Of a stretch of 64,000 nucleotides of DNA, positions 35,396-46,242 are shown piece after piece; position 1 is the first letter of the stretch; the number at the start of each line of letters is the position of its first letter. A program made the position numbers and the translations under genes. Source of the stretch: Zychaea mexicana (Eukaryota; Mucoromycota; Mucoromycetes; Mucorales; Lichtheimiaceae); assembly GCF_025766255.1 (NCBI RefSeq), contig NW_026516671.1, positions 434,001-498,000 on the forward strand, in the 5' to 3' direction. The notes beneath the pieces were generated by a model, which was given only the letters and a program-made list of their open reading frames with translations, did not search any database and was not told the origin of the DNA.

Positions 35396-35558
35396 GGGTG
35401 CCTGAACCTCGCATTCCTGCAAATATCGAATAAATTCACTGCATAAAAATAGACAGTCTGGTATTCGGGTTTTGAAAAATATTTTTCCCAAGTCCCCGAT
35501 ATAGTGGGGACTCAAGTCTGGGACGCACTGCTCAACCCATAAAATAATCTCTTTTTAT

Positions 35559-35757
35559 TAACTTTTTCAATTATGTTTTTTTCAATAAAATGATTAAATT
35601 CAGATTGCATGAAAACATCTAGTTCATTGCATAAATTTGTACACAGTTGGATATAGTTGATGGGGAGAAATTCATTTAGGCAAACCATTTTGAGAGCACT
35701 TTTTATATTATATTTTAATATGCACAATTTAAAACTCCGGATTTGAAAAAATATCAT
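35559..35757 (-). pseudogene. Cysteine-rich ORF, N-terminal half (split by the Crypton)
   Basis: It matches 14009-14200 of unit 1 and starts at ATG 35757. The frame runs through LCTNLCNELDVF and ends in the Crypton border a few codons later. Confidence 0.7.
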
Positions 35758-36520
35758 AAATAGATGAAATTTTATAATAAATTTGTAAATATCAGACTAT
35801 GAGATGTTCCGCGTACCAAAAACTTTTCACATTTTCTGTCTATCTTTTACCCTATACTTGTACTTCTCACTTGAATTGATCCCATCCTTTTCTAAATACA
35901 TCTTTGTCTATGTGCCGATCCCACAAGTGTATCATATTCAGTAGCCGCTTCAGATACGCCTTGCATTTCATTAATTTTGGATGATGAAATGGAATATTAA
36001 CTCATGCGGCTCCTGCTGTTGCTGGAATGATATGTAACTAGGAGTATTACCGAGTACTTCTATCTCTCCGTCCGTTTCTCTCTGCTTTTGCTCGTATTAA
36101 TTACGCCATCGAATACAATGTTCAGTGTAGGTATCGAATAGAAGGATCAGTAGTTGAGCGATGCAAGGCTGTGGAAGTAGACACAGCACCGTCGAGGCAG
36201 TGAGGCTTTTCGGTCCTGCCCATTTCTCATTTAACTTCTGTATCTGATCTTTGCTATATCACCCACTCCGTGGGTAGTCTTTCTTTAACGTTTACATTCC
36301 AAATATGTCACTTAAGTTTGTCGAACGATGAATGAACCGATTGAATACTTGCTTTTTTGCCTATAATTGGGCTCGGTGGTCACTCACGTGGTTTTTATCA
36401 GGCACTCTTCTTGTGGCTTCGATAAACTCCATATCATTAATGACTGATGAAAATGATTACTGTTGTGTACTACTTATCAGACAGTGTAAGAGATTGTTGC
36501 TAAAATACAACGTACACGGC
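35758..36520. other. Gene-poor part of unit 2, left of the solo LTR
   Basis: Near-identical to 14201-14957 of unit 1. Only short ORFs without recognisable motifs. Confidence 0.6.
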
Positions 36521-37133
36521 TGTGATAAACGTGGGTTGTGGATAGAGTAAAAGATTGAATAAGAGACAATATGAAAATACAGTGAGAGTCAAATATGAGA
36601 TGATTTTTATTGAATGAATTCACAACCCTTTATATACTGTTGAAGATGGTGTCTAGACTTCCGTTTAGATGAACTGATGAATGGATCGCGGACATGCCGG
36701 ATTTCGGATGTTTCAAAGATGAAGAAGGATGGGAAGGTTGAGTTTGTCGGCCATGATAATGGACGTTGTCTTCCGATTGTAAAGAGTCATCTTTGCCGTG
36801 ATCAGTGGGTTCCTTGTTTGGCGAAGTCTCACCTTTGTCAGTGCTGGACTTGGTATCCGCTCTTTGACAGGTACACTTCGCTCAACTCAGATAAGCTAGA
36901 TTCAAAGGAAGTGCTGACTAACTCGAGAATAGGACAATGTGTATACAATGGTTGGTCCTGAGTTATTCTCGATTGGTAATCCATGTTTGAGAGATTATCG
37001 GTATGGTGCTAATTATGTAATAATGTGATTCATCCGTGTGTGTGGTGTTCTCTCTACTGCGTTCTAATGGTTACGAAGACGGCGGAATGGGGTGAGTTGT
37101 CCGGATCAATCTCAAGTAGTGTGGTTTACCACA
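36521..37133 (-). mobile_element. Solo LTR, 613 bp, unit 2 only
   Basis: Unit 1 at about 14957 is the empty site. ACGGC occurs at 36516-36520 and 37134-37138. The ends are TGTGATAAACGTGGG and GGTTTACCACA, so TG...CA with a 5-bp duplication. The TATA motif (GTATATAAAGGG on the minus strand, about 36632) sits near the left end, so the LTR reads leftwards. Diverged relatives are at 34755-35395, 11947-12280, 28338-28671 and 38835-38980. No full-length retrotransposon is present. Confidence 0.85.
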
Positions 37134-37967
37134 ACGGCAGGGTTACTTGAAATATGGGAGACCTTCATGGCTCTGGAAATAATCCCTGTTCACAATGTAG
37201 CTATATAATGATTGGTGCACAGTTGCAGCCTGCTGCTGGCCAGCTGAACCGATGAGGTTGGCACAATACAATAGTCACAAGCGTCGCGTAATCCACTCAT
37301 TTTACCCATCTCTCTATTTTACACTTTTTTCTGTCTTACCCAGACATCGACTTGCAGCTCCTGGTACGATGCTACCGTTTTTGTGTCCAACACGCCTTTA
37401 GTACGATTCAGGACCAGGCTTCCATCCGCTCACTGAAAGACTCGGTTGTTTCCTAAGGACCAATAAAGCTTTGAAGCATCTAGTGGACAATGGACTGGCA
37501 TGCGTTTCGTCAGTTTCGCACTTGTTCTTATTCTTCTTGAAGCATTGCGACAGTATGCATCACAATTCTAATAAGTTTGTTTCGGAATGTATGTTCTCAT
37601 ATTGGAGTATACGTGCATGTGATATATTGTATTTTACTAAATCAAAATCACTGTAGACAGCCCTACCAAAGACCGTCAGTTAGTATATTGCCAATCTCAC
37701 AGAAAGGCCAATAAGCCAAGCCCTCGCTACCAATATAATCAAACCCAAATTTCGAGCAAGCAGCAGTAGTACGAATGTAGTGTCTAGACCTACTTTGCAA
37801 ACTACTAGATAATGGGCTTTGTACGAATTCGCACTTAAAACTCCATATGAATAGTATGTATTCATATGAACTGGGTACTTTAACTCTGTGGCTCATCAAT
37901 ATTGCTTTTCATTAAAGTGCTGCACACAGCCTCATCCTCAACTTGGCCGATCCCCGACTAAAGACCA
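37134..37967. other. Gene-poor part of unit 2, right of the solo LTR
   Basis: It matches 14953-15787. It ends with the start of the exon LNLADPRLKTIF, which runs on uninterrupted into 37968; this is the empty site for the double Harbinger-type insertion. Confidence 0.6.
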
Positions 37968-38834
37968 TCTTCATCGCAGAGCAGATAGAAAGGCTCGAAA
38001 GCCACAATCTCAAGCCTCTACCCAAGCATCCCGAGAATATCTCGACATTTTTTGAGAAATTTAAGGGAAAGGTACTATTACTTGGGGCTAATATACAAAC
38101 GAAGGTGCAAGAATATTCAATTCTCAATCTTAAATGTCGGAAAAGGCGCTTGACGATCTGTGGGAATTAGCGGATAGTGCGCGTTTCCATCCTGTGGTAG
38201 AATTCGACTGTGACTAGGCTAAAAGAAGCATACTAAGCGTTGTGTCTGCGTATCGTTGGGATACGTTATCAGCAGATGTCAAATCCGTCTTGTGCTGGCG
38301 CAACATTGACTCCTGCTTATAGAACATCCAAGTGCAAACATTGCGGTAGGTTCGATTCATTCGAGCCGATCTTTTTTTCTGAAAAAACCTAGTATACTGA
38401 TTAAACTACTTCTTCTTGTTTCTATGAGCGAACAGCATACATTATCCGGATCCGCATGTGTCAATGAAGGTCGTTTGTCGTTAGATGGCTCCATCCATCC
38501 AAAAGTCCATGCCTTGAAGCCAGACCTGATACTGAGAAACGACCAATTGGAGTACGGCGTGGCGGAGAACGGCTTTGTCGATGAAAGCAGTGTCGGAGAG
38601 AAAGAGCTCCATGAAACATTCATGAAGCTCCCAAAAACACTAAAAGACATCATGCTAAAGTTGATTGCCAAGGTCGAGCACGATGAAGAGAGTGTCCGTT
38701 CGTTGCGAGTGGTAGGCATGGTCCATACACGTAAGTCTTCAGTTCCACTGGGACAACCAATCCGTTTCGCTCTTGTTAGACTAAAGACCACTCGTATTTT
38801 CTACCAGATCTGCGTATGAAGACCGAACGGAAAA

Positions 38835-38980
38835 CTAGACAGCATCTCCAACAGTATATAAAGGGTTGTGAATTCATTCAATGAAGATCATCTCATACTT
38901 TGACTCTCACCGTATTTCCATATTGTCTATTATGCAACCTTTTTTCTTTTATCATCTTTCCACAACCCACGTTTATCACA
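38835..38980 (+). mobile_element. LTR 3' fragment with TATA box
   Basis: It matches the last 145 bp of the 613-bp LTR, in plus orientation, ending CCACGTTTATCACA. GTATATAAAGGG starts at about 38853. There is no 5' half. It interrupts the last exon of the decayed gene and is followed directly by an acidic ORF. Confidence 0.65.
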
Positions 38981-38983
38981 CCT

Positions 38984-39226
38984 ATGGATATATCTGACGA
39001 AGATGTCGATATGGACGTCGACAGCGATTACGACACTCTGTACTCGGCTCATTCATTACCAGATATGGATGTGGACAACGAGATCAGCTGGTACGATGAC
39101 GAAGGAAGCGCATTGTTTTCGGACGACGCTTCTTCCATTGATTATCAGGCGTACAAATGGACGTTCCAGATAGATACGTGTGCCGTATCCGGGAAGTCAA
39201 ACAACAACAAATTCTTGATACATTGA
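38984..39226 (+). CDS. Short acidic ORF behind the LTR fragment
   Basis: From ATG 38984 the frame encodes DISDEDVDMDVDSDYDTLYS, then ISWYDDEGSALFSDDASS; the last 25 or so codons run into the decayed gene in another frame. About 128 bp separate the TATA motif from this ATG. It may be the first part of the retrotransposon's internal region (gag leader) or a captured host exon. No family was recognised. Confidence 0.3.
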   Translation: MDISDEDVDMDVDSDYDTLYSAHSLPDMDVDNEISWYDDEGSALFSDDASSIDYQAYKWTFQIDTCAVSGKSNNNKFLIH

Positions 39227-39460
39227 CCGACTTTTATGAAACCTACATCCCGTTTTTAGAAGCAGTACTTTAGATTAAGGTAACATCGCGTTTCATTTCC
39301 TCTGCAGTGCATTTACAACTTCCGCTCACGAGAAACTATCAGGGAATCGTAAAATCGACCATGGGATGTAATTGCCAAGCCAAAGGAGAACCGATCAGAT
39401 TTTATACACATCAGTGTAGAAAGGACATAAAAAGCGAGCTCGTAGACTCCGAGTGTTAGA

Positions 39461-39844
39461 AGCACGTAAACACGCATTTGTAAACGTGCACCAAATTGAT
39501 TTCAAAAAAGAACTGCAAACCACACTTGTTTATTTCTATTCTTGCCACAACGGGTACTATTTTATGTATATATTTATCATTTCACCATTGTTTATTATAA
39601 GCCTCAAAAATACCCTATTATACTTTGCTAGTATACAATTAATATTATCACAATCACAAGAGATGATAAAGGAGACAATTGATGTCTCTTCATAGCGCCG
39701 CTCCCTTCACGATCTTACTATCATACTAGAACCAGAGTTCAACGGACATAATCACCATTAGCAATCGAGCTACCAAGGTATACATAAGTACGACATACGC
39801 TTATGCCGTTACCCAACTACCTGGCAAATCTAGAATTCGGCGTA
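39461..39844. other. Intergenic, nothing recognised
   Basis: AT-rich sequence between the decayed gene copy 3 and the MITE, without motifs or convincing ORFs. Confidence 0.5.
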
Positions 39845-40399
39845 TGGTGCGTTCGCCTTATAACCGTCAAAACTTTGTTTTGTTTCAATTTGATTCTTAA
39901 GCACTAAAACTTATAAAATGTTTGAACACTAAAGAACAATGAATTGAATAGGTATATATGGTGAAACATAAAAATGTATAGGAATAGCAATAGAAAAAAC
40001 GGCGTATACCCTGAAACTGGGCAGTGATTTTTCCGTCAGGCGCACGCGTCCTTTTTCGGATGGCCTTCTGCTTTCGTTTCAATGGCGGCATCTTTCAAAT
40101 GAAAGGAAAAAAAAAGACGTGTAGGACGTAGGCGCTAGGCGAGTATATATACGTATAGGAGTTGTTTACTCATTCTTGTTTCAGGTACGTGAGTTGTTTC
40201 AAATTTCTGCCGGCCAAGCTAAATTGGGAAAAACCGGCAACTTTTGGCTTCCCATAGTTTTTTTATTCTTCAATAGCGAAAGCAAACGAGTTAAAAAAAG
40301 ATATCTTGAAGCACGTTGGACTGTATAATTGCCTTTTGGGGACGTTATAAGAGAGTAAAGCTGAGGTATAAAATTGACGGTCATAAGGCGAACGCACCA
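39845..40399. mobile_element. Tc1/mariner-type MITE, 555 bp
   Basis: The inverted ends start TGGTGCGTTCGCCTTATAAC on the left, with a close inverted match on the right, bordered by TA at 39843-39844 and 40400-40401. They share the TATGGTGC start with the mariner copies. A minus ORF at 40091 starts PPLKRKQKAIRKRTRAPDG, possibly the remains of a transposase N-terminus. Confidence 0.82.
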
Positions 40400-40654
40400 T
40401 AGAAATCTTCTATATCAGATTAGCTTCGAAAATTATCGCTATAGTGGTACCGAGATACGTGTTAAATCAGTGATAACGAGGAAGCTATAGCATCGTAATT
40501 TTAATAAACAGCCTATACTGCTGTTGTGGCGGCAGTCGCTGTCACCATAGTATTAAACAAGAGAGCATCGAACGCCACACCAATGAACCCGGCAACTAGC
40601 TAGAAATATACATTTCGTATGTATTCATTCGTCCATATTGCTTTTTATACAGAA

Positions 40655-42602
40655 CTAGATATTATCCGAGAACAAGCGCGTCATCATCAATTCGTTATAG
40701 TGATCTCCATCGCCGTTCAAGGCAACTCTCACGTTACTGTAATTTTTGGTATCATGATACAGTGAAGCGCCCAAATATTCGCTATCTCGTGTTTCAACGC
40801 GCAAATCAAAGTATTTCGATTCCCAGTTCTTTTCGAATACACCATTGACCAAGTCCAACAACATGACACCGGCTATCGAGTCTAAGCTAGAAGAAAGGGA
40901 AAAGGGTTGTGTCAATTACGACAAGGTCATGTAATAAGCCTGATATAGCCTGATGGCTGTGCACTACAGCATAATAATATATCATGAAAATCTTATATGC
41001 GCCGGAAAAGCATATGTACCTGATCATTGCTTCACCATTCTTTTCAAGGTGCTTTTCAGGTTTACGAACGAATACTAGATCTAACATGGCCGTACTGAGT
41101 TTACCAATAGGCGTGTCTAACTTCTTGATCTGCTCGAAATAGTCTTCTTTTGTGATGACAAAGTTGCCTTGACTGACTAATAGAAAGTGAAATTGTTAAT
41201 GGGTGAGGCAGTGAAAATGCTAGCGGCTTTTGCTTACTATCCAAGGGTAAAAGTACAACTTCCATAGGTGCCGATTTGCCCTTCTTGATCAATTTGAGTC
41301 GGGACTCATGCATATCCTTTGTTGCTTCATCGAATCCTTTGGATGTTCCGAGAATAATATTGGCAGCAGCCGGGTCATCGGCAAAGTTAAATTCAGCATA
41401 CGGCGTGATATTACCAGAACTCGTCACCGCTCTACATGTACAAGTTGACAAAGTTTTAAGAGTTTAGTGACTTATTAAATAGAGGAACCTTGATGTGTTT
41501 ATGCAATCAAATTATTATGAATGCATATAATTTTTTTTTCAATCAAGAACTGTGAGGTACTTACCCTCCCATAATGACAATTCGCTTGGCACGACTAAAT
41601 GTAACAGGGTCAATATTATATGCAGTTGCAAGGTTTGTCAACGGACCAACAGCTAGGATCGTCATTGTCAATGGCGGGGTATGCTTCAACTGATGAAGAA
41701 TTTCCTTGGGGCCATTCCGAGGGGTGCTTCTGAAAAACGTGCCATCCTCTCCATTGCTCTCGTATGCTTTGGTTCTCCAGTCAATTGGAGGATCGTACAT
41801 GCCCTAAAGTTGTAATTTTTAGAACTGGCTTTTTTTTTAATGAAGTGAAAGGTTGAGACCATATATGTTTACCAGAGTGAAGATGTCACCGATAGCGTCT
41901 TTTCCCATAAATCCATCCGGTCCCATTGCATAATCCGGTTCCAAAGCCTTGCCTGCCCCTATTTCGAACATCAAGAAAAATACGGCAAAAATGATGGCGT
42001 TATTCATTGCTGATATGTTTTCATCGTTGATGATCGTGCAAAAGGGGCAAGGGATAATTGACACTACTTGCCGACGGCTAGGACTGACAATCCATGGGGT
42101 GGTGGAATACGTTGATGGAAGTACTTGTATTGCTCATACACAGTTTGGAACGCAGTGACGCCGTTTCGCGTAGCGTTTTCTATGTCCGCATTACCACGGA
42201 CCAAAGTAATGGCTCTCACATCCACCTCTGGCGACAGTAGCATGAGCAATATGTTGAGCACATCATCCACGCCCTGTCAGATGTATATGGTAGTTATAAG
42301 GGTTTCAATCAGCTTTTCGGCAAAAAGGCAGATAAATTACTTTGTTATTCGATATATAAATTGATGATGTTCGGTTTTACCGGATCCGTGTCGATAATAA
42401 TCGGTTCGCCACGATCAATACCAGGCAATCCACGTCGCCCAAGTTGTTGCTTAGGCGACGAAGCCAAAATGTTGATGTCGTCATGCAGCAAGACGTTTTT
42501 ATCGAGACGTTGTGGCTGCTGAAGAGCAGCAATAGCTGTGAACGTGTCCAAAACCAAAGCTGCCGCTGCTGCCATTGATAACCAATACTGTGTGATTCGC
42601 AT
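40655..42602 (-). CDS. Inosine/uridine-preferring nucleoside hydrolase, secreted type
   Basis: It hydrolyses the N-glycosidic bond of ribonucleosides (purine/pyrimidine salvage). Seven exons fit one frame of 441 residues: 42602-42381, 42273-42072, 41952-41873, 41803-41565, 41431-41238, 41176-41020, 40886-40655. The calcium-binding signature IIDTDPGVDD is at about residues 69-78 across the first junction. VIMGGAV with GNITPYAEFNFADDP (about 244-268) is the second family signature. The N-terminus has a hydrophobic stretch (WLSMAAAAALVLDTFTAIA) that looks like a signal peptide, so it may be secreted or vacuolar. Intron 2 appears to use a GC donor (GCAAGT); a GT donor there would break the frame. 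Length is typical or slightly long for the family. Confidence 0.9.
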
Positions 42603-45600
42603 TTTTTACAAGCTTGTTGCTATTCGAGAAAAAAGAAGGGGAGAAAAAGCACAAGGAGGAAGAGGAAGAAAAGATTAGGAAACATTTACTTTGAGTTAGA
42701 ATCTGGCTTTTGAGCGCGGTGTTATCCTTGCTGCAGGAACTAACGTTTTCCTTTGTTCTCAAAAGATTGGACTTGACTCGTGCAACTCAAATTAGTACAG
42801 TACTGCGCGAACGCACTACTTAAGACCATCCTTTTGATATTTTACCAGCTTTTTCCGCAGTTTAATTTTTATTACTATTTTTAGGAATTTTACGGAATGG
42901 AACTATAAGATGATGTGGTACGTTGGAAATTCCTGGTGACGGCAAGCCGATCGCAAGAGGCCGTTTGATATCGTCATCGCACGAGAAGTGCCCGGGCTTG
43001 GCGCTATTAATTACCATTAATCGTGGCTTTCCTGTATGTTGCCTCCTGAAAAATTTTCAATCCTTGTATAGCATTCTTTAGTACATTTTGATCCTACCAC
43101 CCCCTTATCATACTTTGCACTCTTCACTTTTTCCTTTGTTATACTTATGCGGTGGTGAGATCATATATAAACTGTCACACAATAATAGCACACAATGTGA
43201 TACATAAGCATGATTTCTAAGCGGAAAGGTCTCTCACGATAGTGGTTTAAATTCCTAATACCCGCGCGCTCTTCGAATACATAACCGAGGAAGAAAATGT
43301 GCTTTTACAACATCATTTACATTTCACCCTAAGATATATCAGTGAAGTCTCTGATCAATACTAGCTTAATAAAGCGTCTTACGGAGAATGAAGATAGCGC
43401 TTCTGGATTTGAGTTATCTGTCTGTCTGCTGTCTCCTGGTTGCCACGGCAACAGATTGAATGCTATAATAACGACGTAGGGGTTGTTGAAAGTCAGCTGC
43501 AGAGTACTGGGCTGTGTATATTTCTCCTACTCGAATTTAGCAATCATTGTATAAGTTGCTTCTTCGTTTAAACACACAGACACGGCTAAAGATCCCCGTG
43601 AAAACCAAGGAACCGAGTCAAAAGTCGGGTCGGCTCGGTCCATGGAAGAATCGAACCGGAACCTACTCGATTCTCTTTGCGTAGAACCGAGAACCGAGTA
43701 TAGAACTATAATGTCAATGCAATAAGAGCATTAACTGTAAGAATAATTTTAATGAAGAAACGAGTTGAGATGTCGTTTTCAAATTGCAGCTTTATAGTTT
43801 TTCATCTGGGAAAATTGATATTTTTATAAAGTTTGTAGCTATCTATATAAAAGAAACGGGTGGGAAACAGTTAGAGAAAGGGACAGAGTTGGGAAGAACA
43901 AAGAAGAAAAGAGAAAAAGCTTGAAATTTTGTGATATATAACGAGGAGCCAAGAAGCATTTGCTTCATGATGGTTTCCTTGGACAACAGGTTGTTGCTGA
44001 GCATGCAGCATTCATTACTGTGAGCCAAAGGCACACCAAGAATTTCTTCTCAGCAATTCATGCAAACAACATCACGTAAATGGTCCAGTAATCTTTTATC
44101 CGGCAAACCCTCAAGTCCCTTTACCAGATCATCGATTAGAAAACAATTCATACTTAACGTTCAACCATGAACAATCATACTGTATATCGACAATTGAAAT
44201 GAAGCACGTCTTTTATTCACAATATATACTATACACTACGATTATTCCGTCTTCCCTTCGATGTTACACAATCATTACTAGAATCGTGAGTAAATCCATC
44301 ACTTTAAATGCAGTCGAAAACTTGGTTATAATCTCGGTTCGGTTTGGTTTACTTCTCATGTACACCCTTCTCGGGTCGGTTCCAGCAGAGAACCGACCCG
44401 GCACGACCCGTGAGGTTCCTTAGCAACGACATCATCAGGGGGAAATGTGTACATACATAAAAAAATAGCACGAGTGTGCTGTGACAGATTGCCATTGTAG
44501 ATGTAATCAAGGTAAAACCTACCAAGAATGCGTTTGGACGTCGCACCAGATATGTTATATATCCGGAGTATTATGCTCCAATTGAGCACGCCACAGACGT
44601 GCTATCTTTAAAGTACATGAAAATCACGGTCTGAAACCGGTTGCTCTATGAATAGAAGACCGCCTATCATATGTTTGTTTACAACGCCATTTGTATTGAC
44701 AGTCTGGCGATTAACCAATACCATTCAACCACTTTTAAGATATATACTTGCTCGGATATCCAAACTCCACTGCTATCCGTGTGTACTGTAGTTCCGTGTA
44801 ATTAAAACAGCATCAGCTCGCACGACAATCAATACAAAGACGGTCATGAATTTGTTTGTTTCGTTTGTTTGGCTTGTACTATCTATCGTAAGGCTACTAT
44901 ATGACATTAGTGCAGATATTCCCAAGGTACTAAATAACAGGATACTTATTTCACTTCCATGATCGAACTTGGTAGTTTTCTGTTGCCTAAAAAGCTTCCT
45001 ATGTGCTCAAGTATGAAAAGACAGTAGTGCTATTGTAAGCGTAACAGACATATCATGAACGGGCAAACTTGCTCTCGATAACTTTAAGCCGCAACTATTT
45101 TCACACATAATTTGATAGTTTATACGCTGTGAAACTAACGAGGGGCTACTCCAGACTCATTCAATCGTCGCCTATATATTGCTAATTAAATGAAACTGTA
45201 TAACTCTTTGTTGTATCTTTCACCGCACGGATTGTTATTGACAAAGAATAAGGTACTTATATCTACTAAGGGTTATGTAGCACACAACAACCTTCTTATA
45301 GCAATACTTTTTGTAAGTTGTCAGAGCAAGTCTCCGCATTGGACGGAGTATCTTCAGAACCGATGCTTGTCAAATGATTGATGCTGTATGGTCAGGAGCG
45401 TCAAAGTAGGCAGGAAAAAATTGACGTCAACGGACGATGTGCTGTAGACGAATGGTGCAGCTTATTTGGCTGCAAGCATTATGATCTGTGCAGTCTGTGT
45501 AATATGCAATGAAATGGGTGATCTTAACAGCAAAGGTGTTCGAAATCGCATTATCAAAGACAGCTTAGGATTAAATAATCTTATAAAAGTCACAGTACAT

Positions 45601-46128
45601 GCACATTTTTCACACCTTCCAACGTATATAAAAACGAGAAAGATGAAGGGATGGAACATGGGGATTATGTTTACCCACCATCACCATCATCTTATTCAAA
45701 CGATAAGTTATGCAAGGGAAAACAAAGTGCCGGCTTATCTTTCTTTTTACCTTGGCAACTGCCACTTACGAATGAGATAACTTACTTGTTCGGAGTCACA
45801 ATATACCTCTTTTCTCGCCCGTTTCTCTTTGTATAGTTCCACATATGCTATCTTATCGACTGCTATCCACTCTCTTTTTGCTTTACCTGCTTCTGTTGTT
45901 CATGAAGTGACACACACATTACCCGATAAATAAAATTTCAGTATGACTTGATCCTTGTTTAGTGCTGATTGGTGATGAGACTCCCTATGATACTTATCCA
46001 TTGTAGAATGCAATCTTACAAGAATTCTCAGACATTTGATAGAGATCTGTTATCGTTATCAATGTTGATTGGGAAAAGAGAAGTCAATGACTGCTCGCAG
46101 GCAACATAGCGATGATGCCGACGACGAC
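42603..46128. other. Intergenic region with one repeat-like segment
   Basis: 3.5 kb between the nucleoside hydrolase promoter side and the oxygenase gene. Apart from the GGTCGG-rich segment at 43590-44425, only scattered short ORFs are seen. A pyrimidine-rich stretch (on the minus strand) at 42610-42680 may be part of the nucleoside hydrolase promoter. Confidence 0.5.
43590..44425. repeat. Possible non-autonomous DNA element with GGTCGG-rich inverted ends
   Basis: AAGGAACC with GTCGGGTCGGCTCGG follows at the left; at the right, CGGGTCGGTTCC, GAACCGACCCGG and GGTTCCTT in inverted order. hAT-type elements often have such GGGTCGG-rich ends, but no matching 8-bp target duplication was found. No transposase. 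Confidence 0.35.
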
Positions 46129-46150
46129 ATGCATGCATGCATGCATGCAT
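46129..46150. repeat. ATGC microsatellite upstream of the oxygenase gene
   Basis: About five ATGC repeats, a perfect self-complementary run, 8 bp upstream of a TATAAATA box. Confidence 0.8.
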
Positions 46151-46157
46151 AAAAAAA

Positions 46158-46165
46158 TATAAATA
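46158..46165 (+). promoter_or_regulatory. TATA box of the oxygenase gene
   Basis: TATAAATA 78 bp upstream of ATG 46243. Spacing is normal for a fungal core promoter. Confidence 0.6.
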
Positions 46166-46242
46166 CGGTAATGCTTATTACTTGCTCAGCCCAACTACAC
46201 TCTACACACGTACTTTTCAACCCAAAAGAATACAAAATAAAG

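Larger units (their letters stand above)
30393..35551 (-). mobile_element. Crypton element, unit 2 only (5159 bp)
   Basis: Unit 1 is uninterrupted at 13990-14009. TTTTTAT flanks both sides (30386-30392 and 35552-35558), present once in unit 1. Cryptons use a tyrosine recombinase and have no long terminal inverted repeats; short direct repeats at the borders are usual. Each end has a small palindrome around AAGTCCC and GGGACTT (left within 30402-30453, right within 35490-35512), and GCGTCC occurs near both ends. The element holds one recombinase gene, a GA-rich tract downstream of it, and a solo LTR upstream of it. 30393-31570 shows no gene. Confidence 0.82.
19599..38113. repeat. Tandem repeat unit 2 (18.5 kb)
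   Basis: The layout is the same as unit 1. It lacks the 340-bp insertion and the double Harbinger-type insertion and instead carries the Crypton (30393-35551) and a solo LTR (36521-37133). Without these it is about 12.7 kb. It also has a 66-bp in-frame duplication in the UGA ORF. Confidence 0.9.
37968..39460 (+). pseudogene. Decayed multi-exon gene of unknown function, copy 3 (without the AT-rich block)
   Basis: Exons: 37943 to about 38080 (LADPRLKTIFIAEQIERLES); 38134 to about 38345 from ATG (SEKALDDLWELADSARFHP, stop after FDCD, DVKSVLCWRNIDSC, second stop); 38424-38731 (SGSACVNEGRL, KPDLILRNDQLEYGVAENGF); GTAAGT intron 38732-38807; then YLRMKT at about 38822, followed by foreign DNA to about 39157. 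The last exon resumes with DRYVCRIRE and ETYIPFLEAVL and ends in stops. Here the codon that is TGA in units 1 and 2 is a leucine (DTLSADV). The intron that holds the AT-rich block in units 1 and 2 is only about 85 bp, and its acceptor appears mutated (TTTCTATGAG). Confidence 0.6.

Noticed and set aside
36521..37133. Interpretation as a Transib-type or other DNA MITE because of the 5-bp duplication
   Set aside because: TG...CA ends, a TATA box and no long inverted repeats fit a solo LTR better.
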